Made by a program: the position numbers and the translations under genes
Assembly: GCA_002372735.1 (NCBI GenBank)
Contig: DFIE01000105.1
Span: forward strand, 1-8,994
Direction: 5' to 3'
DNA: 8,994 nt
DNA from: Clostridiales bacterium UBA3705
GTDB taxonomy: Bacteria > Bacillota_A > Clostridia > Oscillospirales > Oscillospiraceae
Shown: piece by piece, positions 1 through 5,534 of the stretch
Layout: every line of letters begins with the position of its first letter
Numbering within the stretch: the stretch's first letter is position 1
Notes under the pieces: model-generated
What the model saw: the letters and a program-made list of their open reading frames with translations, nothing else
The model's database searches: none
Told to the model about the DNA's origin: nothing

Positions 1-30
1 CAAAAAAGCAGCCCGCAGGCTGCTTTTTTG
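1..30 (-). terminator. Intrinsic terminator after the SIMPL gene, symmetric
   Basis: A perfect 13-bp inverted repeat (1-13 pairs with 18-30, loop CGCA) begins right after the TAA stop of the SIMPL-domain gene at 31-33. The stem has a GCAGCC/GGCTGC core flanked by six A and six T, so on either strand a GC-rich hairpin is followed by a T6 run. It can therefore end transcription of the exonuclease-SIMPL unit. It could also stop a convergent transcript from beyond the left edge, but whether such a gene exists cannot be seen. Confidence 0.93.
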
Positions 31-684
31 TTATTCGGATATTGTCCAGGTAAATTGGGCCTCGGCCTCAACACAGATGTCCAGGGCAGTGAGCTCCGGC
101 AGTTGGCTGCGTTTGGCCAGCCGCAGGCCCGGCAGATTCACTGCAGTGGGCGACACCGGTGGGCCCGCCATGGGGTCGGCGTCGATGCGCACCAAAGCGC
201 CCAGCTTCACCCCTGAGGCCTCGCACAAAAGCGCCGCACGCCGGGCAGCGTCCTTGGCGGCAGCCGCCAGGGCCTGCCCTTGGGCTTGGTCCTGATCCTC
301 CAGTGAAAATTCCAGCTGCAGCTCCGGGGCGGCGGGACCGGCAGTCGCGGCGTCAATGGCTGCGCCAAGCCGCTCCGGCACCAGGGGCAGGGTCAGGCAC
401 AGGTCGTACTGGCAGCGGTAGCCGGTCAGTGCGGTGACGAAGTCTCCCTTGTCATTGCGCACAGAATCATAGACCGGCTCCACCCGGAAGCTCTGGGTCT
501 TCAGTGCTTCCGGCGCAAAGCCCGCCCGGGAAAGCGCCTGCCGCAGAGCTGCCAGGGCTGACTCGGCCCGCTCCAGGGCCTGGGCGTAGGCCGGATCCTG
601 CCCGTTCAAAGTCAGGTGCAGGGTAACGGTATCCGGCGCCAGGCTTATCCGGCCGGCGCCGCGGACGGTGATCAGACGTTCCAT
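31..684 (-). CDS. SIMPL domain (DUF541) protein, no signal peptide
   Basis: This 217-residue protein resembles the SIMPL/DUF541 family (E. coli YggE is the best-known bacterial member). It opens with the family's typical strand ITVRGAGRISLAPDTVTL, followed by a long helix (about residues 32-55) and a segment reading SFRVEPVYD. A central GYRCQYDLCLTL strand and a helix rich in Ala, Gln and Lys follow, and it ends in a strand-rich tail. The molecular function of bacterial SIMPL proteins is not settled; YggE is linked to oxidative stress tolerance. Many relatives are exported, but this one starts directly in the domain with no hydrophobic leader, so it is probably cytoplasmic. The ATG lies inside the 3' end of the upstream exonuclease gene (13-nt overlap). 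An AGGAG at 695-699, 10 nt ahead, lies within that gene's coding region, so the two are probably translated in a coupled way. The terminator abuts its stop codon. Confidence 0.85.
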   Translation of the reverse strand: MERLITVRGAGRISLAPDTVTLHLTLNGQDPAYAQALERAESALAALRQALSRAGFAPEALKTQSFRVEPVYDSVRNDKGDFVTALTGYRCQYDLCLTLPLVPERLGAAIDAATAGPAAPELQLEFSLEDQDQAQGQALAAAAKDAARRAALLCEASGVKLGALVRIDADPMAGPPVSPTAVNLPGLRLAKRSQLPELTALDICVEAEAQFTWTISE

Positions 685-1250
685 GGTTCCATCTCTCCTC
701 TTGCGGTTTGCATGGCGGAAAAATCGTACATCCTGGTAAACGCAGACAGGTCTGCCCCCATGGCCCGGTATTCCAGCAGCAGGCGGGCACAGGCCTCGGC
801 GTCGCTGCCGGCGTTGTGATGGCGCAGGGAAATGTGGAAGCGGTCACACATGGTATTGAGCCGGTGATTCTCCATCTCGGGCAAAAGCCGGCGGGCCATA
901 CGCACGGTGCAGGCGTACTCCGCCCGGGGCTTCCAGTCAATGCCGTAGTCCTTAAGACATCTGGCCAGGACGCCAAGGTCAAACACCGCATTGTGGGCCA
1001 GCAGGATTCCCCGGTCCAGCAGGGGCTCCAGCAGGGGCCAAAGCTGGGCAAAGGTCAGCTTATCCCGAACCATGGCAGGAGTGATGGAGGTGAGCCGGAT
1101 ATTGAAAGCGTCAAAATAGGTTTCGGGGTTAACCAGCGTATAAAATCGGCGGGTAATCTCCCCGTCCTCCACCACGCAGACACCGATGGCGCTCATCCGA
1201 TGATTGCGCGCATTGGGAGTTTCTACGTCAAAGGCAACATAGCGTTCCAT
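672..1250 (-). CDS. DEDDh-type 3'-5' exonuclease (DnaQ-like), stand-alone
   Basis: This 192-residue protein is a single RNase T/DnaQ-fold exonuclease domain. All catalytic residues are visible. Motif I is AFDVETPN with Asp8 and Glu10, motif II is HNAVFDLGVL with Asp91, and motif III is HHNAGSDAEAC with His145 and Asp150 in the H-x4-D spacing that defines the DEDDh class. The SITPAMV segment (about 55-61) matches the substrate-side loop of this family. The expected activity is metal-dependent 3'-to-5' hydrolysis of DNA or RNA. The sequence does not decide between a repair nuclease, a proofreading-like factor and an RNase. No extra domain is present, so it is neither a DinG- nor a PolC-type fusion. 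The ATG at 1250 is preceded by AAGAGG at 1259-1264, 8 nt upstream. It is the first gene of a two-gene unit with the SIMPL protein, behind its own promoter. Confidence 0.9.
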   Translation of the reverse strand: MERYVAFDVETPNARNHRMSAIGVCVVEDGEITRRFYTLVNPETYFDAFNIRLTSITPAMVRDKLTFAQLWPLLEPLLDRGILLAHNAVFDLGVLARCLKDYGIDWKPRAEYACTVRMARRLLPEMENHRLNTMCDRFHISLRHHNAGSDAEACARLLLEYRAMGADLSAFTRMYDFSAMQTARGEMEPWNV

Positions 1251-1327
1251 AGGCAGGGCCTCTTTCTGTGTTTGTCTGGGTCCGGGGCCGGAATGGCGCC
1301 GGAAGCTGCCCCAGGACAGCCGCCTTT

Positions 1328-1356
1328 ATTCTACTACACATTGCATTGGATTTCCA
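1328..1356 (-). promoter_or_regulatory. Sigma-A-type promoter of the exonuclease-SIMPL unit
   Basis: On the minus strand TGGAAA (1351-1356, 4 of 6 matches to TTGACA) is followed by a 17-nt spacer and TAGAAT (1328-1333, 5 of 6 matches to TATAAT). Transcription would start near 1320, giving a GC-rich leader of about 70 nt before the exonuclease ATG. It is the only good -10/-35 pair I found in the 179-nt gap, and it lies in the one AT-rich patch there. The call is by consensus match only. Confidence 0.6.
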
Positions 1357-1368
1357 GCCCTGTTTCAG

Positions 1369-1422
1369 AAAAAAGTAGGTCTGTAACCATTTGAGAGGAA
1401 GCACCCGCGGGCGCTTCCTCTC
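1369..1422 (-). terminator. Hairpin after the lipoprotein gene, probable non-canonical terminator
   Basis: Seven nt after the lipoprotein stop codon lies a perfect 10-bp inverted repeat (GAGAGGAAGC at 1393-1402, GCTTCCTCTC at 1413-1422). Its 10-nt loop is itself GC-rich and nearly palindromic. On the minus strand the hairpin is not followed at once by U residues; the first run, six T opposite 1369-1374, comes 18 nt later. It may act as an inefficient terminator, or as a 3'-end-protecting hairpin with termination further on. It sits between the lipoprotein gene and the promoter of the next unit, where a terminator is expected. Confidence 0.55.
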
Positions 1423-1429
1423 TGCCTGG

Positions 1430-3433
1430 TCAGCCCCTGCCGCCGGGACGCCCGCCGCCGGGACGTCCGCCGCCGGGCCAGCCGCCTTCCGTGCTGCCAT
1501 CCTGGCCGGGCATAGTTCCCTCGGCGTTTCCCCCGGGACCGGGCCAGATGCCTTCTGTGCCGCCATCCTCGCCGGGCATGGTTCCCTGGGCGTTTCCCCC
1601 GGGACCGGGCCAGATGCCTTCCCCGTTGCCGTCTTCGGTGCCGCTGCCTGGCCAACCGCCCATATCACCGCCCATGCCGGGGCCGCCGCCCATGCCGCCG
1701 TGGCCCATGCCGCCAAAGCCGGTGCCGGTGCCATAGATCAGACTGTCCAGGGTAATTTGGGTCTCGCTGTCCCCCACAGTGAGGGTGTATGTGCCGCCCT
1801 GGACCAGGTCCGGACAGCTGACGTTGACACAGTGAAAGCTCTTATTGGGAGTGAAGGTGGCCAACACATTGCCGGATGCATCGGTGAGCATCACCTGGGT
1901 GCCTGCCGCCTGGGCGCCAACAGTAAGAAGAATGGCACCTTGGGTGGATGCATCAGAGAAATTCATCGCCATACCGGAGGAGCCTGTCGCCACCAAGGTG
2001 CCGCCGGTGATGGTGCCGGTGGCCTCCCAGTCCAGGGCGCCGTTGCCATCGTTGGTAGGGCCGGAGACATATACCGTGCCGCCGGACACGGTGAAGGTGC
2101 CGTTGGAGTCAAGGCCGTCGCCGGAGGAATCCACAAACAGTTCGCCGCCGGTGATCTCCAGGGTCGCGGAAGAGCCGCTGCCGAACCGGTCGCCGCCCCT
2201 GCCGCCGAAGCCGCTGGCATCGTTGCCGCCGCCGGCATTGATACCATCGTCTGAGGCAGTGACGGAAATGCTGCCGCCGCTGAGCAGGATGTTCAGGCCC
2301 TCAAGGCCCTCATAACTCCGGCTGACCGTAATGCTTCCGCCGGAAACAGTCAGCGCGTTGTCGGCGTGGACGCCGTCGTCCCCCGAACTGAGGACAAGGC
2401 TGCCGCCGGAGATCAGGATATCGCCGTTGCAGTGCACGCTGTCATCCAGACTCTCAATGTTCAGCTCACCGTCGGAAATCTCCAACAGGGTGCCTGCCTT
2501 GATGCCCTTTTGACTGGTGTCGGTATCGGCGCTGTTGCTGCCGGCAGCAATTTGATAGCTGCCCCCTGCCACTGTCAGTGTGCCGGAGGCAGAGATGCCG
2601 TCGCCGGCAGCGGTGATGGTATAGCTGCCGCCGCCCAGATAGACGTTGCCCAGGCTGGCATCGTCCTCGTTTTCACTGTGCAGGCCATCCTTGCCGGCGG
2701 TAAGGGTGAAGGCGCCGTCTGAGATGCTCAGGCTGTCCTTGCCCACAATTGCCTGACTGGAGGCCGTAACGGTGTAACTGCCGCCGGTGACGACCACCTC
2801 GTCCTTGCCCACAATGCCGTGCCCGGCGGGAGAGACAACCGTCAGGGTGCCGGTGCCGTTCAATGTCAAATCGTCCTTGGAGAAGATGACCGCGTCCACA
2901 TTGTTGGTGTCAATTTGGGTGAAGCCGCCTCCGTTTTCCAGAGTGTTCTGGCTGCCCTGGGCCAGGGTGACAAACACCTTGTCTGCCTTGGCCACATAGA
3001 TGGGAGCAAAGCTCTGGCTGAAAATATGAACCCCGTCCAGAACCAACTGGACCTTCTCGGTCTTGGCGGCGTTGACCGCAATATAACCGTCGTTCAGGGT
3101 GCCGGTAAGTATGTAGGTACCCGCACCGGAGATGGTAACCGCCCCGTCGCTGACGTTGACCGCCGCACTGTCGCAGACCGCAGTGTCGCCGTTCAGCGTA
3201 ATGGTCACAGCCTCAGCGGCGTCGTATTCGCCGGAGAGATCCCGATCGGAAAACAACTCGGAGACCTCTACCTGGCCGGGCTGTACTGCAGCGGTCTGGT
3301 TGTCCGCAGCCAGCGTGGCGGTCTGGGCGGCATTCACTGTCTCTGAATCCGGGTCAGACAGCACGCTGCAGCCCGTAAACATCAGACTCAAAACTAAGGA
3401 TAGGCCAAGAAGAATGGAACACAGTTGTTTCAT
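1430..3433 (-). CDS. Secreted beta-helix lipoprotein, carbohydrate-binding domain (DUF4353-like), with Gly/Pro-rich tail
   Basis: This 667-residue protein has a lipoprotein signal peptide: a Lys near the N-terminus, a hydrophobic stretch, then FTGC with Cys22 as the likely lipid-modified residue. Phe at -3 is less usual than Leu. A low-complexity linker (about 23-55) leads to a long repetitive body (about 75-565). Its recurring turns read [S/G]-G-[G/S] plus a beta strand, and D-G-[I/L/V]-x-[A/S]-x-[G/N]: GKDGLHSEN (247-255), GDGISASG (277-284), DDGVHADN (352-359), DDGINAGG (395-402), GDGLDSNG (438-445). This matches the parallel beta-helix family PF14262/DUF4353, whose studied member Cthe_2159 of Clostridium thermocellum binds pectin-like polysaccharide and calcium. 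Function here is inferred from that resemblance. Residues 568-667 are almost all Gly, Pro, Met, Trp and acidic residues, with two 22-residue repeats and a GGGRPGGGRPGGRG end. No LPxTG motif or C-terminal membrane anchor is seen. The start is supported by TGAGGT at 3441-3446, 7 nt ahead. The gene appears monocistronic. Confidence 0.85.
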   Translation of the reverse strand: MKQLCSILLGLSLVLSLMFTGCSVLSDPDSETVNAAQTATLAADNQTAAVQPGQVEVSELFSDRDLSGEYDAAEAVTITLNGDTAVCDSAAVNVSDGAVTISGAGTYILTGTLNDGYIAVNAAKTEKVQLVLDGVHIFSQSFAPIYVAKADKVFVTLAQGSQNTLENGGGFTQIDTNNVDAVIFSKDDLTLNGTGTLTVVSPAGHGIVGKDEVVVTGGSYTVTASSQAIVGKDSLSISDGAFTLTAGKDGLHSENEDDASLGNVYLGGGSYTITAAGDGISASGTLTVAGGSYQIAAGSNSADTDTSQKGIKAGTLLEISDGELNIESLDDSVHCNGDILISGGSLVLSSGDDGVHADNALTVSGGSITVSRSYEGLEGLNILLSGGSISVTASDDGINAGGGNDASGFGGRGGDRFGSGSSATLEITGGELFVDSSGDGLDSNGTFTVSGGTVYVSGPTNDGNGALDWEATGTITGGTLVATGSSGMAMNFSDASTQGAILLTVGAQAAGTQVMLTDASGNVLATFTPNKSFHCVNVSCPDLVQGGTYTLTVGDSETQITLDSLIYGTGTGFGGMGHGGMGGGPGMGGDMGGWPGSGTEDGNGEGIWPGPGGNAQGTMPGEDGGTEGIWPGPGGNAEGTMPGQDGSTEGGWPGGGRPGGGRPGGRG
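1490..1621 (-). repeat. 66-bp tandem repeat, two copies, in the lipoprotein tail
   Basis: Two adjacent 66-bp units (1556-1621 and 1490-1555 in coding order) encode 22-residue repeats at residues 605-626 and 627-648. Each reads EGIWPGPGGNA, one variable residue, GTMPG, one variable residue, DG, one variable residue, T. The copies agree at 19 of 22 residues and closely in DNA. A third, eroded start (EGGWPGGG) follows at residue 649. The unit is a multiple of three, so gain or loss of a copy keeps the frame. Confidence 0.9.
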
Positions 3434-3464
3434 TGCAATTACCTCATTTCATTGTTCTGAGGCC

Positions 3465-3497
3465 ATTGTAAGGCGACAACCTTAAGGAAAGCTTAGA
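3465..3497 (-). promoter_or_regulatory. Lipoprotein gene promoter with OmpR-family-like direct repeat
   Basis: On the minus strand TCTAAG (3492-3497), five bases (CTTTC), CTTAAG (3481-3486), ten bases, then TACAAT (3465-3470, 5 of 6 matches to TATAAT) lie in a row. No acceptable -35 hexamer is found 16-18 nt before the -10; the repeats occupy that place. An 11-bp (one helical turn) direct repeat ending 10 nt before the -10 is the geometry of activator sites for OmpR/PhoB-type response regulators such as CiaR (TTTAAG-N5-TTTAAG). The expected start near 3458 leaves a leader of about 25 nt containing the ribosome binding site. The regulator is not in the window. Confidence 0.55.
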
Positions 3498-3523
3498 CCG
3501 AAATCACATTTTCGCACTCTGAT

Positions 3524-3568
3524 AAAAAACTGAAACGCCCCCTGCCCGCATGGGCAGGGAGCGCTTCA
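3524..3568 (-). terminator. Strong intrinsic terminator of the cysS-polA-rimI-tsaD operon
   Basis: Two nt after the stop codon of the 152-residue gene, the minus-strand RNA can fold 3531-3568 into a 17-bp hairpin. Its inner part is CCCTGCCC/GGGCAGGG around a 4-nt loop, and the outer arm TGAAGCGCT pairs with GGCGTTTCA through two G-U wobbles. A single G, then six U (opposite 3524-3529), follows the stem. This marks the end of the long operon and isolates the lipoprotein promoter from read-through. Confidence 0.93.
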
Positions 3569-3570
3569 GA

Positions 3571-4029
3571 CTAGAACAGACGGCGGAAGGGATCGGCCTG
3601 TGTGCGGCGGAGCTCTTTGCGCACCCCCCGACGGTAGCCGAACATCAGACGTTGGCGCAGATAATTGGTATCCCCGGACTGAATCTCCACGGTACGGCAG
3701 TGCCGGCAAAGGGAGTCCTTGGAAAACAGCAGCGTGGCCGGATGCCGGGGCATGGGATAGCCCTGGGTCCAGAGATAGGCATTGATGTGAAAGCCCAGCT
3801 CAAAGGCCACGCAGGACTCTGTGAACAAGAAAGGCTTGCCCTCCCGGCGGCGATAGGCCCCGCAGAGATAATCCGCCATGGCCCGGTAGGCCTGTCTGCG
3901 GCCCAGGGCAGTGATCAGCCGGTACCACTTCTCTGTATCGGCAGTTAGATCCAAGGAAAAGCCATCGGAGAAAAAACGGGTATGTCGACGCAGCAGGCGC
4001 TCCAACAGAATACGTTGTTCTTCTTTCAT
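3571..4029 (-). CDS. Uncharacterised basic protein, last gene of the tsaD operon
   Basis: I do not recognise this 152-residue protein. It is rich in Arg and Lys, especially at the N-terminus (RLLRRHTRFF), around residue 60 (YRRREGK) and in the C-terminal third (GYRRGVRKELRR). It has a CxxC pair in LCRHC (Cys108, Cys111) but no second pair, so a full zinc finger is not evident. The middle (about 66-90, FLFTESCVAFELGFHINAYLW) is hydrophobic and aromatic but interrupted by charged residues, so it is more likely a buried core than a membrane span. There is no signal peptide. The ATG is 10 nt beyond the tsaD stop, with GAGG about 8 nt ahead overlapping the tsaD end, so translation is probably coupled. 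The basic character and translation-gene neighbours would allow nucleic-acid binding, but that is only a guess. It is very likely a real gene because it fills the space between tsaD and the operon terminator exactly. Confidence 0.85.
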   Translation of the reverse strand: MKEEQRILLERLLRRHTRFFSDGFSLDLTADTEKWYRLITALGRRQAYRAMADYLCGAYRRREGKPFLFTESCVAFELGFHINAYLWTQGYPMPRHPATLLFSKDSLCRHCRTVEIQSGDTNYLRQRLMFGYRRGVRKELRRTQADPFRRLF

Positions 4030-4039
4030 GGCAATCGCC

Positions 4040-5056
4040 TCACAGCTGTTCGCCCAGGATGGACTTGGTGGCGTAGGCGTTCAGGGTCATATCCGCGGTG
4101 TGGCCGGCCAGGTACTCATAATAGCCCTGGCTGCCGATCATGGCAGCATTGTCTCCGCACAGGGACAGGGGCGGCATACACAGCCGCAGGCCCCGCCCTT
4201 CGGCCAGGGCAGTCAGTTCCCGGCGAATCTGCGAGTTGGCCGCCACGCCGCCGGCAACGGCCAGGGTCTTTCGTCCGGTTTGGTCCAGCGCCAGCGCGGT
4301 GCGGCTGACCAGTGCTTGACTTACCGCAGCGCGAACCGATGCGCACAGTGAAGGCACATCCAGGGTCTCCCCCTTCTGGTCGGCGTTATGAATCAGATTG
4401 ATGGCTGCGGTTTTCAGCCCGGAGAAGGACAGATCCAGCGGATTGCCGTCCACCTTGGCCCGGGGCAGCGGATATTTGCAGGGGTCCCCGGCCTGGGCGC
4501 GCCGATCCAGAGCCGCGCCGCCGGGATAAGGCATGCCCAGCACCCGGGCAATCTTATCAAAGCACTCCCCTGCTGCGTCGTCACGGGTACCGCCCAAGAT
4601 GGTCATACGGGTGTAATCCTCCACATCCACCAGCATAGTGTGGCCACCGGAGACCACCAGGCACAAAAACGGTGGCTCCAGCGCCGGGTCTGCCAAATAG
4701 TTTGCCGCGATATGCCCCCGGATATGGTGTACCGGAATCAGCGGTACCCCCAGGGAGAAGGCCGCCGCCTTGGCAAAATTAACCCCCACCAGCACCGCGC
4801 CGATCAGGCCCGGGGCATAGGTCACGGCCACGGCGTCAATGTCCTGCCGGGTCACGCCGGCACGGTCCAGGGCCTGGTCCGCCAAGGCGTAGATGCACTC
4901 AATATGCTTGCGGGAGGCAATCTCCGGCACCACGCCACCGTAGAGCTTGTGGATATCTACCTGAGAGGCAATGCAGTCCGCCAGCACACGGCGGCCGTCT
5001 GCCACCACGGCAACGGCAGTTTCGTCACAGGAGGATTCAATGGCTAAAATATTCAT
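4040..5056 (-). CDS. tsaD: tRNA N6-adenosine threonylcarbamoyltransferase TsaD
   Basis: TsaD transfers threonylcarbamoyl from threonylcarbamoyl-AMP to A37 of ANN-decoding tRNAs (t6A). In bacteria it works with TsaB and TsaE after TsaC/TsaC2 makes the intermediate. The 338-residue length is normal. It has the ASKHA fold signatures: ILAIESSCDETAVAVV (3-18), the metal motif HHIRGH with His111 and His115, SGGHT (136-140), GGTRDDAAGECFDK (155-168), the phosphate loop AVAGGVAANSQ (266-276), and CGDNAAMIG with Asp302 as the third metal ligand. The start is fixed by ATGA overlap with the rimI stop (4 nt), with GGTGA a few nt ahead, so translation is coupled. tsaB and tsaE, often clustered with rimI and tsaD in Firmicutes, are not in this window and must lie elsewhere. 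Confidence 0.98.
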   Translation of the reverse strand: MNILAIESSCDETAVAVVADGRRVLADCIASQVDIHKLYGGVVPEIASRKHIECIYALADQALDRAGVTRQDIDAVAVTYAPGLIGAVLVGVNFAKAAAFSLGVPLIPVHHIRGHIAANYLADPALEPPFLCLVVSGGHTMLVDVEDYTRMTILGGTRDDAAGECFDKIARVLGMPYPGGAALDRRAQAGDPCKYPLPRAKVDGNPLDLSFSGLKTAAINLIHNADQKGETLDVPSLCASVRAAVSQALVSRTALALDQTGRKTLAVAGGVAANSQIRRELTALAEGRGLRLCMPPLSLCGDNAAMIGSQGYYEYLAGHTADMTLNAYATKSILGEQL

Positions 5057-5514
5057 GGCTTCACCAATCTTTTCTGTAGAATCAATGCGTCCTCCCGAGG
5101 CCGCTCATAGTAGCCTCGGCGCAGGCCGGCCCTGGTATAGCCCAGGGCTGTATAAAGCCGGATGGCAGGCTGATTGGAGGCGCGAACCTCCAGGGTGATC
5201 TGCTCCGCGCCCCGTTCGATCAGGCTGCGCTCCAGGCGCTGCATCAGTACAAGCCCAATGCCCAGGCGCCGGAACTGCGGGTCCACCGCAAGGTTCAGGA
5301 TATCTGCATCTTCAAACACCGTTTGGGAGCCCACATAGCCCACCACACGGTCGTCTTGCCGGGCTGTGAGCCACAGGGCCAGCGGGTTTTGCAGCTCAGC
5401 CCGGATGGATGCTTCGTCCCATGGGGCGGAAAACAGTGCCTGCTCCAGGGCGGCAATGGCCGGGACGTCTGACAGCCGCATGGGAGAAATGTCAAGACTG
5501 TTCGGTGTGTCCAA
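5053..5514 (-). CDS. rimI: Ribosomal protein alanine N-acetyltransferase RimI (GNAT)
   Basis: This is a GNAT-fold acetyltransferase of 153 residues, the normal size for RimI, which acetylates the N-terminal alanine of ribosomal protein S18 using acetyl-CoA. Visible marks are ISPMRLSDVPAIAALE at the start and the acetyl-CoA loop VDPQFRRLGIGLVLM (77-91). Next is LEVRASNQPAIRLYTALGY (108-126), which holds the probable catalytic Glu109 and Tyr121, and then the RimI-type end YYERPREDALIL (136-147). The start is TTG at 5512-5514. The first in-frame ATG, 11 codons on, has no ribosome binding site, whereas AGAGGTGA lies 6 nt before the TTG. It follows polA by 20 nt and overlaps tsaD by 4 nt. The rimI-tsaD pairing is widespread and supports the RimI assignment over other GNATs. 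The physiological substrate cannot be read from sequence; some RimI proteins acetylate several targets. Confidence 0.93.
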   Translation of the reverse strand: MDTPNSLDISPMRLSDVPAIAALEQALFSAPWDEASIRAELQNPLALWLTARQDDRVVGYVGSQTVFEDADILNLAVDPQFRRLGIGLVLMQRLERSLIERGAEQITLEVRASNQPAIRLYTALGYTRAGLRRGYYERPREDALILQKRLVKP

Positions 5515-5520
5515 GGGATG

Positions 5521-5528
5521 TCACCTCT
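5521..5528 (-). promoter_or_regulatory. Ribosome binding site deciding the rimI TTG start
   Basis: The minus strand reads AGAGGTGA, then 6 nt, then TTG. It is the only purine-rich match in the 20-nt polA-rimI gap and sets the unusual TTG as the rimI start rather than the ATG 11 codons later. Confidence 0.8.
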
Positions 5529-5534
5529 TTTGTG

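Noticed and set aside
467..1051. Second minus-strand frame overlapping the exonuclease and SIMPL genes
   Set aside because: Pro/Trp/Cys-rich out-of-frame translation of two convincing genes.
708..1394. Plus-strand open frame of 228 codons opposite the exonuclease
   Set aside because: The exonuclease on the other strand has all its catalytic motifs, and this frame starts inside it and has no family resemblance.
1391..2254. Plus-strand open frame of 287 codons opposite the lipoprotein gene
   Set aside because: Its Ala/Gly-rich sequence mirrors the repetitive Gly codons of the real gene, with no ribosome binding site or recognisable fold.
2100..3350. Recurring GCCGCCGG-type short motifs that look like a DNA repeat family
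   Set aside because: They encode the Ser-Gly-Gly turns of the beta-helix on the minus strand and diverge between rungs, so they are protein repeats rather than a mobile or CRISPR-like array.
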